Part shown: piece after piece, positions 46,064 through 54,978 of the stretch
Layout: every line of letters starts with the position of its first letter
How positions within the stretch are numbered: position 1 is the first letter of the stretch
Source: Arthrobacter alpinus
GTDB lineage: Bacteria > Actinomycetota > Actinomycetes > Actinomycetales > Micrococcaceae
NCBI RefSeq assembly: GCF_900105965.1
Contig: NZ_FNTV01000002.1
Span: forward strand, 320,620 to 384,619
Length of the DNA: 64,000 bases
Reading direction: 5' to 3'
Position numbers and translations under genes: made by a program
The notes under the pieces: model-generated
The model's input: the letters and a program-made list of their open reading frames with translations, nothing else
What the model was told of the DNA's origin: nothing
Database searches by the model: none

Positions 46064-46610
46064 TGCAAACCTCCCAGAATTTGTGAGTCTGAAATTCAGT
46101 GTTGGCATGTCCTGCGGCGGCAAGGCTCGGCATCCACGTTACGGCTGACCTGCACGTTGGTCCTCGTGCTGGTCCGGTCCCCATTAGCGATCCCCTGGCG
46201 CCTATCGAATCTCGGTGACAACACCCCCCGGATTATTGATAACTGGGGGACTTAATCATGCCGGGACCGACAGGCCAACAACCCCAATTCTTACTCTTTA
46301 AGGGGCTGCTAAAAAGGTAACGGGGGCGGGCCGAACGTTGAGCCCGGCGGCGACTTCCAACAACCAATTCCGTGAATACACAGACAAATCCGTACCCATG
46401 TGACACGCCTGGCGCAGGGGTGGAATAGACCCTGAAACTTGGACTGATTAATTTGATTCCATACGTCCGCGACGGACACAGCGTGCTCTACTTTCGAAGT
46501 CCACTTGGATCCGCTTTATTGGGAGCAGTCGAGCTGGAGTAGCGCCTCCGCACTTCGCCCAGGCATCCAATCTAATGGACGAGTATGCAAATAATTACGT
46601 CTTGACAGAT
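46064..46610. other. Left flank of IS110 gene and plasmid intergenic DNA
   Basis: 547 bases. The first part (to about 46260) should hold the non-coding end of the IS110 element, where characterised members encode the guide RNA; I cannot fold it reliably by eye. The rest shows no gene or repeat. Confidence 0.45.
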
Positions 46611-46943
46611 TTATTCCTTCAGAAGCCTGTCTCGGATAGCTTCGTCCAAGAATGCAACAACCGTCATTCCGCGTTCGTTCAGGTACCTGTCGAGCTCATC
46701 GCGGAGACTAATCTCAATCTTTGAGGAGAAAGGTTCCATTCGTCGTTTGGACCTCGGCCGCCCAGGGCCCGGTCTTGTCTCGTAAACGATGGGTGCTGGC
46801 TCAAGACTCTTTGATTGTGTGTGCAGGAAAGCTACCCCTCCCCCACCGGCCCCAGCGGCATCGGCGGACTGCTGGGTCAGTGCTTCTACCACGTCAGCCT
46901 GAGGTGCTTTGCGAATCGAAGACTTTCTTTCAACGGGGGTCAT
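46611..46943 (-). CDS. ParB-like ribbon-helix-helix partition protein
   Basis: A 110-aa protein whose C-terminal part (IEISLRDELDRYLNERGMTV, VAFLDEAIRDRLL) is a ribbon-helix-helix domain; the N-terminal half is Gly/Ala-rich and flexible. It overlaps parA by four bases. In type Ib partition systems the small ParB/ParG-like protein binds the centromere and stimulates ParA. The tandem repeats just upstream of parA are the likely target. Confidence 0.82.
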   Translation of the reverse strand: MTPVERKSSIRKAPQADVVEALTQQSADAAGAGGGGVAFLHTQSKSLEPAPIVYETRPGPGRPRSKRRMEPFSSKIEISLRDELDRYLNERGMTVVAFLDEAIRDRLLKE

Positions 46944-47719
46944 TTTTTCACTCCATCCAATCGGCGGGCATGTTCTACAAACTTTTCTGTGAGTGCGGCT
47001 GCGCCTCGACTGGACAACTTGGTAAGCGGAACTCTCGAGCTAACCGAATCTTGCATCGCCGTTCGGTGGGGCAAAAGCGGCATAGCCACATCGTCGCCGT
47101 ACTCACCTTGCAGTTCACCAATTTGGTACGCATGCTCACCCGTCAGGGGTGAGCTTGTTTTGTTGATGACTATCCCTGCGAACTCCAACGCTGGGTTGAG
47201 GTGCGGCAACGACTGAACCTTTTTGACCGTGTCCATGAACTCGGTAACCCCTTTGACTGCAAAGGCGGTCGGTTCAGTGACAATAAGGGCCCTATCGGCC
47301 CAGATCAGACCATTCAGTGTCAGACGACCAAGAGCGGGCGGCAAATCAATAAGGATGTGGTCATATTCATCGAGTTCCGGGGCGTTCCATGCCGCAGTTT
47401 TAAGTCGGAGCTCGGGTGTCATAAGGACTTCAGATTCAATCCGTGAAAGGGATTCTGATCCCGATACGGCATCAACCCCTGCCCAGGATGTTGAGACTAT
47501 GGCTTGGCCGAGAGTTCCCGCTTCACCGCCGTAAAGGACGTCGAATATGTCAAACTCCCCCTCTGCTTCCAGCGCCGTGGTTGCGTTGGATTGCGGATCA
47601 AGATCTACAACCAGGACTCGTCTCCCGATTAGCGCTAGACCCATTGCCAGTCCCAGGGTGACAGATGTCTTTCCGACGCCACCTTTTCGATTGCCTATTG
47701 CTGTCACTGTCGGTGTCAT
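46940..47719 (-). CDS. parA: ParA partition ATPase
   Basis: A 259-aa ATPase with the deviant Walker A box KGGVGKTSV near residue 12, Walker A' region VLVVDLDPQSNATTAL, and ILIDLPPALG. Length and lack of an N-terminal DNA-binding domain place it with small (type Ib) plasmid ParA proteins. AGGAG sits six bases before ATG 47719. It segregates the plasmid together with the overlapping RHH gene and the centromere-like repeats upstream. Confidence 0.94.
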   Translation of the reverse strand: MTPTVTAIGNRKGGVGKTSVTLGLAMGLALIGRRVLVVDLDPQSNATTALEAEGEFDIFDVLYGGEAGTLGQAIVSTSWAGVDAVSGSESLSRIESEVLMTPELRLKTAAWNAPELDEYDHILIDLPPALGRLTLNGLIWADRALIVTEPTAFAVKGVTEFMDTVKKVQSLPHLNPALEFAGIVINKTSSPLTGEHAYQIGELQGEYGDDVAMPLLPHRTAMQDSVSSRVPLTKLSSRGAAALTEKFVEHARRLDGVKK

Positions 47720-47747
47720 CTAGTTCTCCTTTTATAGCGTCAAGCCA

Positions 47748-48495
47748 TCATGACAGAATGTTAGACGTACGTCAATCAATCTGTCATGACATAATTATTT
47801 AAATCCAAACAATCCTGCTTTTTCTCGAGAACTACACCAAGGAACAACGACACATAAGTGTCGAGGCAAACTTTGCCCACGACGCGACCCTCACCTTGAC
47901 ACGGTCTCCGCCTGACCAGACGATCGCTAATATATGTCTATCAATCCACCAATCCATCATGACATAATTATTTAAATCCAAACAATCCTGCTTTTTCTCG
48001 AGAACTACACCAAGGAACAACGACACATAAGTGTCGAGGCAAACTTTGCCCACGACGCGACCCTCACCTTGACACGGTCTCCGCCTGACCAGACGATCGC
48101 TAATATATGTCTATCAATCCACCAATCCGTCATGACATAATTATTTAAATCCAAACAATCCTGCTTTTTCTTGAGAACTACACCAAGGAACAGCGAAACG
48201 TAGGTGTCGAGGCAAACTTTGCCCACGACGCGACCCTCACCTTGACACGGTCTCCGCCTGACCAGACGGTCGCTAATATATGTCTATCAATCTGTCATGA
48301 CATAATTATTTAATATTCAGATGCGCTTATCATTAGAGGCGGTTTGTAACCTGACCGGAAGTGGGCCTGAAGGGGCGAGTACCTTGCCGCTCCGATCACA
48401 TACACCTATTCCGCTGCAGTACCTACTCTCGGACAAACGAGTGTCCAACTGGCTGATCCGCTAAGTGGCCACAAATCAAACAATCTGTCATGACG
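47748..48495. repeat. Tandem 173-bp repeats, centromere (parS)-like
   Basis: Three units starting at the core TCATGAC at 47784, 47957 and 48130 (periods 173, 173 and about 165) are nearly identical; more core copies lie at 47748, 48295 and 48488. In several copies the core is the perfect palindrome TGTCATGACA, followed by ATAATTATTTAA. Placement immediately upstream of parA fits the partition site and possibly the autoregulatory operator. The conserved unit also includes long segments unrelated to the core, so a role in replication (iteron-like) is possible. Confidence 0.85.
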
Positions 48496-48719
48496 TATTT
48501 AATTTCAATCCGTGCTCTATCATTTTTCATTCGTGTTTATTCTCGAGTCATACTTCGTGCTGTATACGAGAACGGAAGATGGGGGGATAGGCATTGAAGT
48601 TTGTCAGTTCCACGCCAGTAAGTCAGTGGCCGTCATCCGCGTAAGAATCGATGATGTACAGGTCCGCTGTCATTTTTCGTCACGATCTGTGTTTGGGAGC
48701 GAGAGAGTCATCCTCATGA
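48496..48719. other. Intergenic stretch, nothing recognised
   Basis: About 220 bases between the repeat array and the Rep remnant; a 70-codon frame without Shine-Dalgarno sequence lies here and is not counted. Confidence 0.4.
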
Positions 48720-49462
48720 AGTAGCCGCGTAAGCGGCTTGGCGGTGCCGTTGTAGGGCTGATTTCTCGTCGTCGTAGGGGATCCAGGGTCGCCCTTGTTG
48801 CTTTCTTGATCGTAAATATCTTCTTCTTGGATCACTTGCTCAGGGAACCGTTCACGATGGGCGTGACACTGCCTGCGTTGTGCCCGGATGAGAGCACTTT
48901 GGAGTTCGTAGTCTTCCTGGACAACTAACCCCTCTGCGATTCTTGCCAGGTTGGCGATGTGAATGATCAGCCGAACTCCGTGCGGGCGTTCCACCATAGA
49001 CACTTCTGCCGGGATGGTGGGTTCTTTGGAGGCGGTGGGGCGGATCAACCCGGTGCCCCGGACAATGTCTGCCATTGTGGGGGAGCGGCGCCCCCGTTCC
49101 ACGGACTCCTAGATGAGGGCTGAGGATGCCCCAGGGGCTCTGAATGCTGTCCGGATCGTGGATTCCTACCTTTGCGTCAAGCAGTGGCTTTTGCATCATC
49201 CTCCAATTGCTCCGGCCGGACTAACAAGTAACTATCGGATCGCTTTCCGCGGGCTTCATCGAGTTTAGACAGCATCCACCAGAGTGTTTGACCAGGAAGG
49301 GAGCCGGCTCCCGATAGTGCTGTGGTGTGTGTCCCTTTCCCCGGCAAAACCAAGGATCGCTCGAAAAAGCAAACCTCAGGATTATACCTTCACAGCCAGT
49401 ATGTGCGAGACGGTGGTCAAGGAACGAGTACAGAACGTTTTCAAGATCATTGCCCTCCGCCC
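48720..49462 (-). pseudogene. Decayed second copy of the Rep/primase gene (C-terminal part)
   Basis: The minus strand retains ERGRRSPTMADIVRGTG, VQEDYELQSALIRAQRRQ and EEDIYDQES, matching ERGRHSPTTADIVRATG, VQEDYEYQCSLIRAQRQ and EEDIYDQEI in the intact Rep at 51023-52933. Upstream, matching DNA continues in other frames up to about 49462, with substitutions and indels throughout. Unlike the right-arm copy at 61-63 kb, divergence is mostly substitutions, so this is a true old duplication. Confidence 0.8.
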
Positions 49463-49597
49463 GGACAGAGACGCTGGAACGAAGACCCCCGTTCCAGCGT
49501 AGGGGCAGTGCGGTTAGACTCGCGGAGTCCTGACTGGCGGTTACCCGCCTAACGTGCTTACAGTGACCGCATTACTCGCGTATAGGAGTTGGATCAC

Positions 49598-49852
49598 ATG
49601 CCTTTGAAGCCTCTGAATACCATGGCCGGTATTACGGCCGCTATTGCACTTGCTGCCGGAGGCCTCACTGTTGCTGCGCCCGCGCGGGCCGCGGGCTACT
49701 CATACCTGTACCCGGCGGGCTTCAGCACGCAGTCCGCATGCAACACGAAACGCCTCACGATGAACTCTTCCTGGACCCGCGCGAGTCAGTGCTTCATCAT
49801 GACCGACACCGGGAAAGCTGTGTGGAAATTCTCCGTCACTGTGCATGGATAG
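49598..49852 (+). CDS. Small secreted protein with two cysteines
   Basis: An 84-aa protein. AGGAG lies ten bases before ATG 49598. A signal peptide (cleavage near ARA) leaves a mature chain of about 52 residues with two Cys (SACNTKRL, SQCFIMTD) that could form a disulfide, and an aromatic C-terminus (VWKFSVTVHG). Small secreted proteins of this layout are frequent in actinobacteria; some are bacteriocin- or signal-like, but no family is recognised. No immunity or export gene is adjacent. Confidence 0.65.
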   Translation: MPLKPLNTMAGITAAIALAAGGLTVAAPARAAGYSYLYPAGFSTQSACNTKRLTMNSSWTRASQCFIMTDTGKAVWKFSVTVHG

Positions 49853-50095
49853 CCTCGCCGTAGTTCCGAGGGTGGACCATCTTGCCTTTTAGCAACCGTG
49901 ATCCATTGTCGGTCCTCCCACCGACGAACCCTTAAGGTGTCTGGTCCCGGCTTGGGACCAGCGGTTGGCGCTAAACTTTCTTCAGTTCCTACTCAACCCC
50001 AGAATAGTAGCCCCCTGAAGAGGCATGGCCCTGGTAGGACTGTTCATCACTTACATGGTGTTCAAAATCTTCCCTCTGGGGCTCAGTAGGGGTCG

Positions 50096-50953
50096 CTAGA
50101 GGCGGACTCCTAATGATTCCAGACGTGCCTGCCGTTCAGGGAGTAAGGTTCCTTTTTTGAACGCGATGCGTTGGTTCTTGATCCAGGTACCTAGCTTCAC
50201 GTCACCCTCGATAAATCGTGTAGGGACATTCGCTGTCTTGTGCTTCTCCTTGTACGTAGTGACTAGAGCAAAGTGGTGTTCCCAGCTGGCATCGTTGAGG
50301 CTCCACACCACGCCGAGGTTTTCCAAGGCCACAATGCGCTCGGAGCTGATGGTACCCACGCGGTACGCCCTGCGCTGGGTCTGCAACCAGGTCCCAAGGT
50401 GAAGGCCTTGGTAGGTGCATCCATCTGGAGCATTCACGTGGCCATACTCTTCTCGGTAGGATTCTAATATCGAGAAGGCGTCCTTCCATGATCGTTTCTG
50501 GTTCTCCCATGAGATTCCAGCCTTCTCTAACGACGCCACCCGTTCGGGGCTCAGCTGTCCACGCCTGTACTTCATCCGTTGTTTGCCTACCCAGACACCC
50601 AACGGGACACCATCGGTCACAAAAGACTGGGGCACCTCTACATTGCCGTGCTGATCCCGATAGAGCAGCAACAGATCGTATCGCTTCGCCCACAGGCTTT
50701 GATGATGAGGCATCCACTCCATGCCAAGGTCAGCCAGCCGCGCGGCACGATCCGCGGGCAGCTTTCCTTTTGCTTGAGATTCTCGTTGGGTTTTAACCCA
50801 CCGACCAAGACTCATGCCACGAAAAATGAGGGTGTTCTTCACCTCCACAGTCCCATGAACATCTCGATAGTCCTCTAAGAGCAAGAACATTTCATCCCAC
50901 ACCAGATCACGGACGGTAGCGGTCTTCAGTGGGAGATTAATCAGAGTAGTCAT
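50096..50953 (-). CDS. Protein of four helicase-associated (HA) repeats
   Basis: A 285-aa protein made of four repeats of about 65 residues. Each has an aromatic-rich helix, an EYxxxHG-like step (DYRDVHGTVEV, LYRDQHGNVEV, SYREEYGHVNA, TYKEKHKTANV), a LG-W-xxQR step (LGRWVKTQR, LGVWVGKQR, LGTWLQTQRR, LGTWIKNQR) and an L-xLG ending. This is the PF03457 helicase-associated domain, usually found after a DEAD-type helicase; here there is no helicase core. It probably binds nucleic acid. It follows the Rep gene on the same strand. A truncated copy lies in the right arm from 63308. Confidence 0.85.
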   Translation of the reverse strand: MTTLINLPLKTATVRDLVWDEMFLLLEDYRDVHGTVEVKNTLIFRGMSLGRWVKTQRESQAKGKLPADRAARLADLGMEWMPHHQSLWAKRYDLLLLYRDQHGNVEVPQSFVTDGVPLGVWVGKQRMKYRRGQLSPERVASLEKAGISWENQKRSWKDAFSILESYREEYGHVNAPDGCTYQGLHLGTWLQTQRRAYRVGTISSERIVALENLGVVWSLNDASWEHHFALVTTYKEKHKTANVPTRFIEGDVKLGTWIKNQRIAFKKGTLLPERQARLESLGVRL

Positions 50954-51022
50954 ACTTCTTAGGAGGCAACTGCGGACTAATTATCACGCAACTCCTCAGA
51001 ACTCGTTTCCGACGAGCTGCGG

Positions 51023-52933
51023 TTAGGCGGCGAGTAGGTGCCGGTCCCAGGCGCTGAGTTCGCCGTAGTCGTCGGGGACCCAAGAATCCCATTCGGAAAT
51101 TTCCTGGTCGTAGATGTCTTCCTCCCGGATCACCGGCTCAAGGAAGCGTTCGAGATAGGCGTGCCAAGCCTGTCGTTGGGCCCGTATCAGGGAGCACTGG
51201 TATTCATAGTCTTCTTGAACACCCAACCACTCCGCAATATGCCGCAAGTTGGTGGCGTGGAGGATCTGCCAAGCCCCGTGGTGTCGCTCGATCATGGACA
51301 CCTCCGCCAGCGTCATCAGTTCCTTATGGACGGTGGGCCGGCTAAGACCGGTTGCCCGCACAATATCCGCTGTGGTGGGGGAGTGGCGGCCACGTTCGAT
51401 GGCTTCATAAACAAGTGCGGCTGGGGCACCCAGTGCCCTGAACACGGGGCGAATCCCGTAGATCTTGCCCTTACGCCAGGCATGAGCTTTCGCAACGTCC
51501 TTCCACTGCTCTGGCAACCCCAACAGGTAGCTATCAGCGTGGCGGCCCTGGGCGTCCTGAAGCTTGGAGAGCATTCCACCGGAGTGCCTAACCAGGCGGG
51601 GAAGAAGGCGGGCAATAGTGCCATGGTGCTTACCCATCTCCCTAGCAAAAGACCGGCACCCCACATCAACCAATAGAGTTCCTTTAGCCCTAGCGAAACC
51701 AATCACAGCGCGCAGAAGGAACCGCAGGGTGATACCTTCACGCCCAGTTTCAGCTAGACGTTGGTCAAGGATCGCGTAGAGCACATTTTCAAGATCATTG
51801 ATTTCAGCCATCACCGACGCGGGGGAACGAACCTCAGCAGTGCCCCCGCCGTGGGTTAAGGGATGGCCTGTGTCGCATTTATTGCTATATTCTTTCCCAG
51901 CATTAGGGACTCCCTGTTTCTGGGCTACCCACGCTTGGGCTTTGTCCCATTCGAGGGGCAACAGCCGGCCTAGGTGTGCCATGTCTTGGTAGAGGGCAGC
52001 GAGACCAGCGAAGTCAGTTGTCAGGCGTTCCTGAACTTGGGGAAGAGTGATCGAGAAGTTAGAGAGGTGGGACAGGACAGCCATACGAGCTTCCGAGGCG
52101 CTCTTGTAGCGGGCAGTGTCGTAGATCCCGGTGCGGGCAACCTTACGCAACACCGATGTGCCGCGAGCCGACAGAAGGCCGGTAGTTCTGGGTGTGGTGG
52201 CCACGGTCAGACCCGCTGTGGTGCGGGCATCTTTGCGTGTCCGCACCTGGCGGATAGATGCAGCCAGTGCGCGACGCAGGGCAGCCACGGCGGTGGCAGG
52301 GTTGCGTAGGCGCATGATGTCGTACGCCTCGTGCAGGGGAGTGTCGAGGACCTGGTGGCCCGTCATGGACTTATGCCAAGAACCCGGAGGGCGGATACAA
52401 CCATCGGTGATGTTCTGGTGTGGTCCAGGGTCAAGACTCGGGAAACGAGACGCGAGAGCTTCCACAAGCTCGCGGGCATCCTCGGCCGCCAAACGTTCTA
52501 CCAAGGGAATGTAGATGTGACGGCCACCGCTGGGAGAGTGGTCTGCCACGAACCGAAGCCCACACGAAGTCACTAGTGCGCTGATGGCGGCCGCGTCAGC
52601 ATCCACCACGCCTTGCAGAGCTTTGGAAGTATCAAGATCCAAACACAATGTCTGCACGGATCCATCCGAGCCGTGAACCATGACGGCGGCCGCGCGGTTT
52701 GGCAGCGATCGTGTAATGCGAGGCGGGACCAACCGGGGGCGAGGGTACTTTCCTGCCCTCGTGGCAAAACGCATGACGGGAGCGCCGGCTATCAAGGACG
52801 CCAACGAGGCCCATGCCTGAGCATGGACAGATGCCTCGACTGACACTCCGTGTGTGTCAACTGAGCTGGTTGTACCCAAAAAAGCATGTGCGTGTATGAT
52901 GGAGTTATTCCTTAGCAAGAGCGGGCATGACAA
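51023..52933 (-). CDS. Plasmid replication initiator/primase (AEP-like Rep)
   Basis: A protein of up to 636 aa. The N-terminal third carries the archaeo-eukaryotic primase-like motifs LCLDLDTS (hDxD), SPSGGRHIYIPL, and a conserved His in RPPGSWHKSM. Further on come a PriCT-like helical section (ERLTTDFAGLAALYQDMAHL) and a C-terminal winged-helix part (TTADIVRATGLSRPTVHKEL). This layout matches Rep proteins of actinobacterial plasmids that prime replication. The frame opens at TTG 52933, but the real start may be further in (GTG 52846). The ATG at 52928 in another frame begins a seven-codon peptide that could be a leader. Confidence 0.82.
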   Translation of the reverse strand: MSCPLLLRNNSIIHAHAFLGTTSSVDTHGVSVEASVHAQAWASLASLIAGAPVMRFATRAGKYPRPRLVPPRITRSLPNRAAAVMVHGSDGSVQTLCLDLDTSKALQGVVDADAAAISALVTSCGLRFVADHSPSGGRHIYIPLVERLAAEDARELVEALASRFPSLDPGPHQNITDGCIRPPGSWHKSMTGHQVLDTPLHEAYDIMRLRNPATAVAALRRALAASIRQVRTRKDARTTAGLTVATTPRTTGLLSARGTSVLRKVARTGIYDTARYKSASEARMAVLSHLSNFSITLPQVQERLTTDFAGLAALYQDMAHLGRLLPLEWDKAQAWVAQKQGVPNAGKEYSNKCDTGHPLTHGGGTAEVRSPASVMAEINDLENVLYAILDQRLAETGREGITLRFLLRAVIGFARAKGTLLVDVGCRSFAREMGKHHGTIARLLPRLVRHSGGMLSKLQDAQGRHADSYLLGLPEQWKDVAKAHAWRKGKIYGIRPVFRALGAPAALVYEAIERGRHSPTTADIVRATGLSRPTVHKELMTLAEVSMIERHHGAWQILHATNLRHIAEWLGVQEDYEYQCSLIRAQRQAWHAYLERFLEPVIREEDIYDQEISEWDSWVPDDYGELSAWDRHLLAA

Positions 52934-52949
52934 AGCCGCTGTTGTCGAA

Positions 52950-52993
52950 CTAGTTTGAAACGGATTCCGGGAAGTTTCACGGTTTCAAACTAG
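52950..52993. repeat. 12-bp dyad upstream of rep
   Basis: CTAGTTTGAAAC pairs exactly with GTTTCAAACTAG around a 20-base centre. It lies between the terminator of the RHH gene and the rep start, where an origin, a copy-control RNA or a repressor site would be. The mirror copy is at about 61278-61321. Confidence 0.75.
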
Positions 52994-53007
52994 AGAGTTT
53001 TTCAGTC

Positions 53008-53030
53008 AAGGCCCGCCTAGTGCGGGCCTT
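53008..53030 (-). terminator. Terminator after the RHH gene
   Basis: AAGGCCCGC, five-base loop, GCGGGCCTT, followed on the minus strand by GACTGAAAAA; it lies just past the stop of the gene at 53036. A short T-rich tract also follows on the plus strand. Confidence 0.7.
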
Positions 53031-53035
53031 CTGCT

Positions 53036-53407
53036 TTAAGAAGCCTGCGCGATAGGCAAAGCCCCCTGCGTGCGTAGTTGTTCGAGGTCAACGGCATCGA
53101 GGTGGGCTTCGATGATGGGCGCCATGTAGTCGATACCATTTGTATCGAGAATTTCGAGCAGCTCAAAGAGCTTCGCAGTCCGCTCCATGTCGAGCTTGAC
53201 TGTGAACGAATGCCGTTGTCCCTTGGAGGGTCGGCCAATACGAGATTTCGTCACTGGTGCCATAGGGTCAATTATGTGCGTTTCATCAAATGAAAATGGG
53301 CATTTGGCAACCGTTGGGCGTGTCATCCGGTTGGACTCGCTGACAGGCGTGACGAGATTGGTCGCTACGAAGTGAGTCCTAGTCTTGGCACGGGACGCAG
53401 TTGACAT
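53036..53407 (-). CDS. Small RHH-type DNA-binding protein, probable copy control
   Basis: A 123-aa protein with AGAGGG six bases before ATG 53407 (the frame is open to 53464). The C-terminal half (GRPSKGQRHSFTVKLDMERT, AKLFELLEILDTNGIDYM) has a GRPSKG basic arm and a strand-helix-helix pattern. It sits directly upstream of rep, the usual position of a copy-control repressor on actinobacterial plasmids, with a terminator and the 12-bp dyad between them. Regulatory role is inferred from position. Confidence 0.7.
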   Translation of the reverse strand: MSTASRAKTRTHFVATNLVTPVSESNRMTRPTVAKCPFSFDETHIIDPMAPVTKSRIGRPSKGQRHSFTVKLDMERTAKLFELLEILDTNGIDYMAPIIEAHLDAVDLEQLRTQGALPIAQAS

Positions 53408-53476
53408 GGTTTCCCTCTCTGCTCGTCGCTTGCCTCTAACACTAAGAATACATCTAAAGTGCAATTCTACGCTTTA

Positions 53477-54199
53477 TCAGTACTTGGGTGCTCCATGCCC
53501 TGGCAACCAGGCAGCAGCTTCTAGGTCTTGTAGGTGCTTGAATGCAAGACCGGCGGCAGCATTGTCACCCTGAAAAATTTCGTGAAGCATTTGGGGTCCA
53601 CTCTCCGAAGAGATTGCATGCCCGGTTACCCAAGCGTCACCAGTCGCAATCGCCATTCCGTCTTGGAGATTGAAGGCAGCATGGCCCGGGGTATGCCCTG
53701 GCGTCATGATCACCCTAGGACTCCCTGGCAGATCCAGCCTGTCGTGATTATGGAAGACCCCAGTCGGTTCCAGGGACACCTTTGTCAGGCCTCCAGCTTG
53801 TATCGCATCGTGCATCCAGACGGACACAAGTGGATCACCCTGGAGAGCAAGTACGTCATCAAGGGTTACCTGGGAAGCTACTACTCCCCGAAGAACATCT
53901 GCCTCTTGGTCGCTACAAAGAACAGGGATTCCGTACGTGCTCGACAGCAACTGGAGGGGGCCTACATGATCCACGTGAGCATGGGTGACCAAAATTGCAG
54001 TGCAATCGCTCCAAGACAGGTCCAGATGCGAAATGGATTTCTCGACATTGGCCAGATCTGCGGGGTATCCACAATCGATCAATGTGAAATCTCTGCCCTC
54101 CGTGGCGACAACCCAATTTGAACCCGGACCTTCAAAGTGATGGATTTGGTCAGCAACGGTTGTGGCTCGTTCAGCAGCTACCCAGTTTTCAAGACTCAA
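53477..54199 (-). CDS. MBL-fold metallo-hydrolase
   Basis: A 240-aa cytosolic hydrolase. The metal-binding motif THAHVDHVG (HxHxDH) is complete; further ligands are in TPGHTPGHAAF, GDAWVTGHA and the closing LPGHG. The overall order is that of glyoxalase II/lactonase-type enzymes. The start is TTG within the stop codon of the preceding gene (TTGA overlap), so expression is coupled to the small winged-helix regulator. Substrate unknown: lactones, thioesters or nucleotides are all possible for this fold. Confidence 0.88.
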   Translation of the reverse strand: MSLENWVAAERATTVADQIHHFEGPGSNWVVATEGRDFTLIDCGYPADLANVEKSISHLDLSWSDCTAILVTHAHVDHVGPLQLLSSTYGIPVLCSDQEADVLRGVVASQVTLDDVLALQGDPLVSVWMHDAIQAGGLTKVSLEPTGVFHNHDRLDLPGSPRVIMTPGHTPGHAAFNLQDGMAIATGDAWVTGHAISSESGPQMLHEIFQGDNAAAGLAFKHLQDLEAAAWLPGHGAPKY

Positions 54200-54474
54200 G
54201 GCAGCAGCTTCCCTGTTGATTCTTTAGCCACTGCTCGAACGAGGGCGCCACGATTTAGGCGAGCGGTTTCGGTATCCATGATGACTACTCCGTGAGATTG
54301 CAGCACTTCGAGGGCCTCCACAATCGACCCTTCCTTGAGCTGAGTTGCCTGTTCTATGTCCCTTGCAGATAGGGGCTTAGCTGATCTTCCGATCGTCCTC
54401 AGAACGATTGTGCAAGCCTCACTGAAGAGGGGCATTGCAGGATCACTTGGGAGGCAGTATTGGGTTTCACTCAT
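54196..54474 (-). CDS. Winged-helix regulator
   Basis: A 92-aa protein with GGAGATATCC before ATG 54474. The core AKPLSARDIEQATQLKEGSI, then VEALEVLQSHGVVIMD, is a winged-helix DNA-binding domain. It precedes and overlaps the metallo-hydrolase gene. It probably regulates that small operon and perhaps the divergent PAS-protein gene. The frame is open to 54600, but the upstream part has no Shine-Dalgarno sequence. Confidence 0.75.
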   Translation of the reverse strand: MSETQYCLPSDPAMPLFSEACTIVLRTIGRSAKPLSARDIEQATQLKEGSIVEALEVLQSHGVVIMDTETARLNRGALVRAVAKESTGKLLP

Positions 54475-54978
54475 GGATATCTCCGGGAGGTCTGTCATCG
54501 GAAACAGCCAACCGGGCATCCGCCAGGAGAGCATCAGTTCTGCAACTGCAGAAGCGAGATTAATTCCAGCGGTTGCATGAAAATAAGTCAAATTGGTCAC
54601 TTTCAGGCTGTCAAACGTGGATGCCAGTGTTTCTCCGGTAGGTTTGTATCCCTTCTTGAAGCCCGCGCTCCCTAATTCCTCCCGCGAATCCGGGCAATCG
54701 TTCCGGTTCGTTTAGGCTTACGGAGCCTTGGAGATCCTGACCTGAATGCAAGTGATGAGGGATGGAACCTTAGAACATTCATCCGATTGGACAGTTTTTG
54801 CGTTCAAGTGCGTAGATATTTCATCCGATTGGACAGTATTACCTGCGCTCTCTCCAAAGTGCTCGAATTCGCGTACCAAAATCGGTGAATCGCACTCTTT
54901 ATAGGTAGGGCATGAGGATTCTTCCGACCCATGACAGTTGGGCCCTAACGGCCGTAAAAGGATATTGAGAGGTGCCGG
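54475..54978. promoter_or_regulatory. Divergent region with 18-bp direct repeats 42 bp apart
   Basis: TTCATCCGATTGGACAGT occurs at 54778-54795 and again, identical, at 54820-54837. The 42-base period is about four helical turns, so both copies face one side of the DNA. The site contains the small dyad TCC-GATT-GGA. It lies between the divergent winged-helix and PAS genes and is a strong operator candidate. Mirror copies lie near 59435-59494. Confidence 0.7.

Noticed and set aside
47832..48226. Two nearly identical 73-codon minus-strand frames
   Set aside because: They are produced by the 173-bp repeats and run through the repeat unit; no start signal.
47748..48495. CRISPR array
   Set aside because: Units are 173 bp and nearly identical throughout; there are no short repeats with unique spacers and no cas genes.
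53534..54121. 195-codon plus-strand frame (and mirror 60151-60738)
   Set aside because: Lies opposite the MBL hydrolase gene, whose metal motifs are complete.
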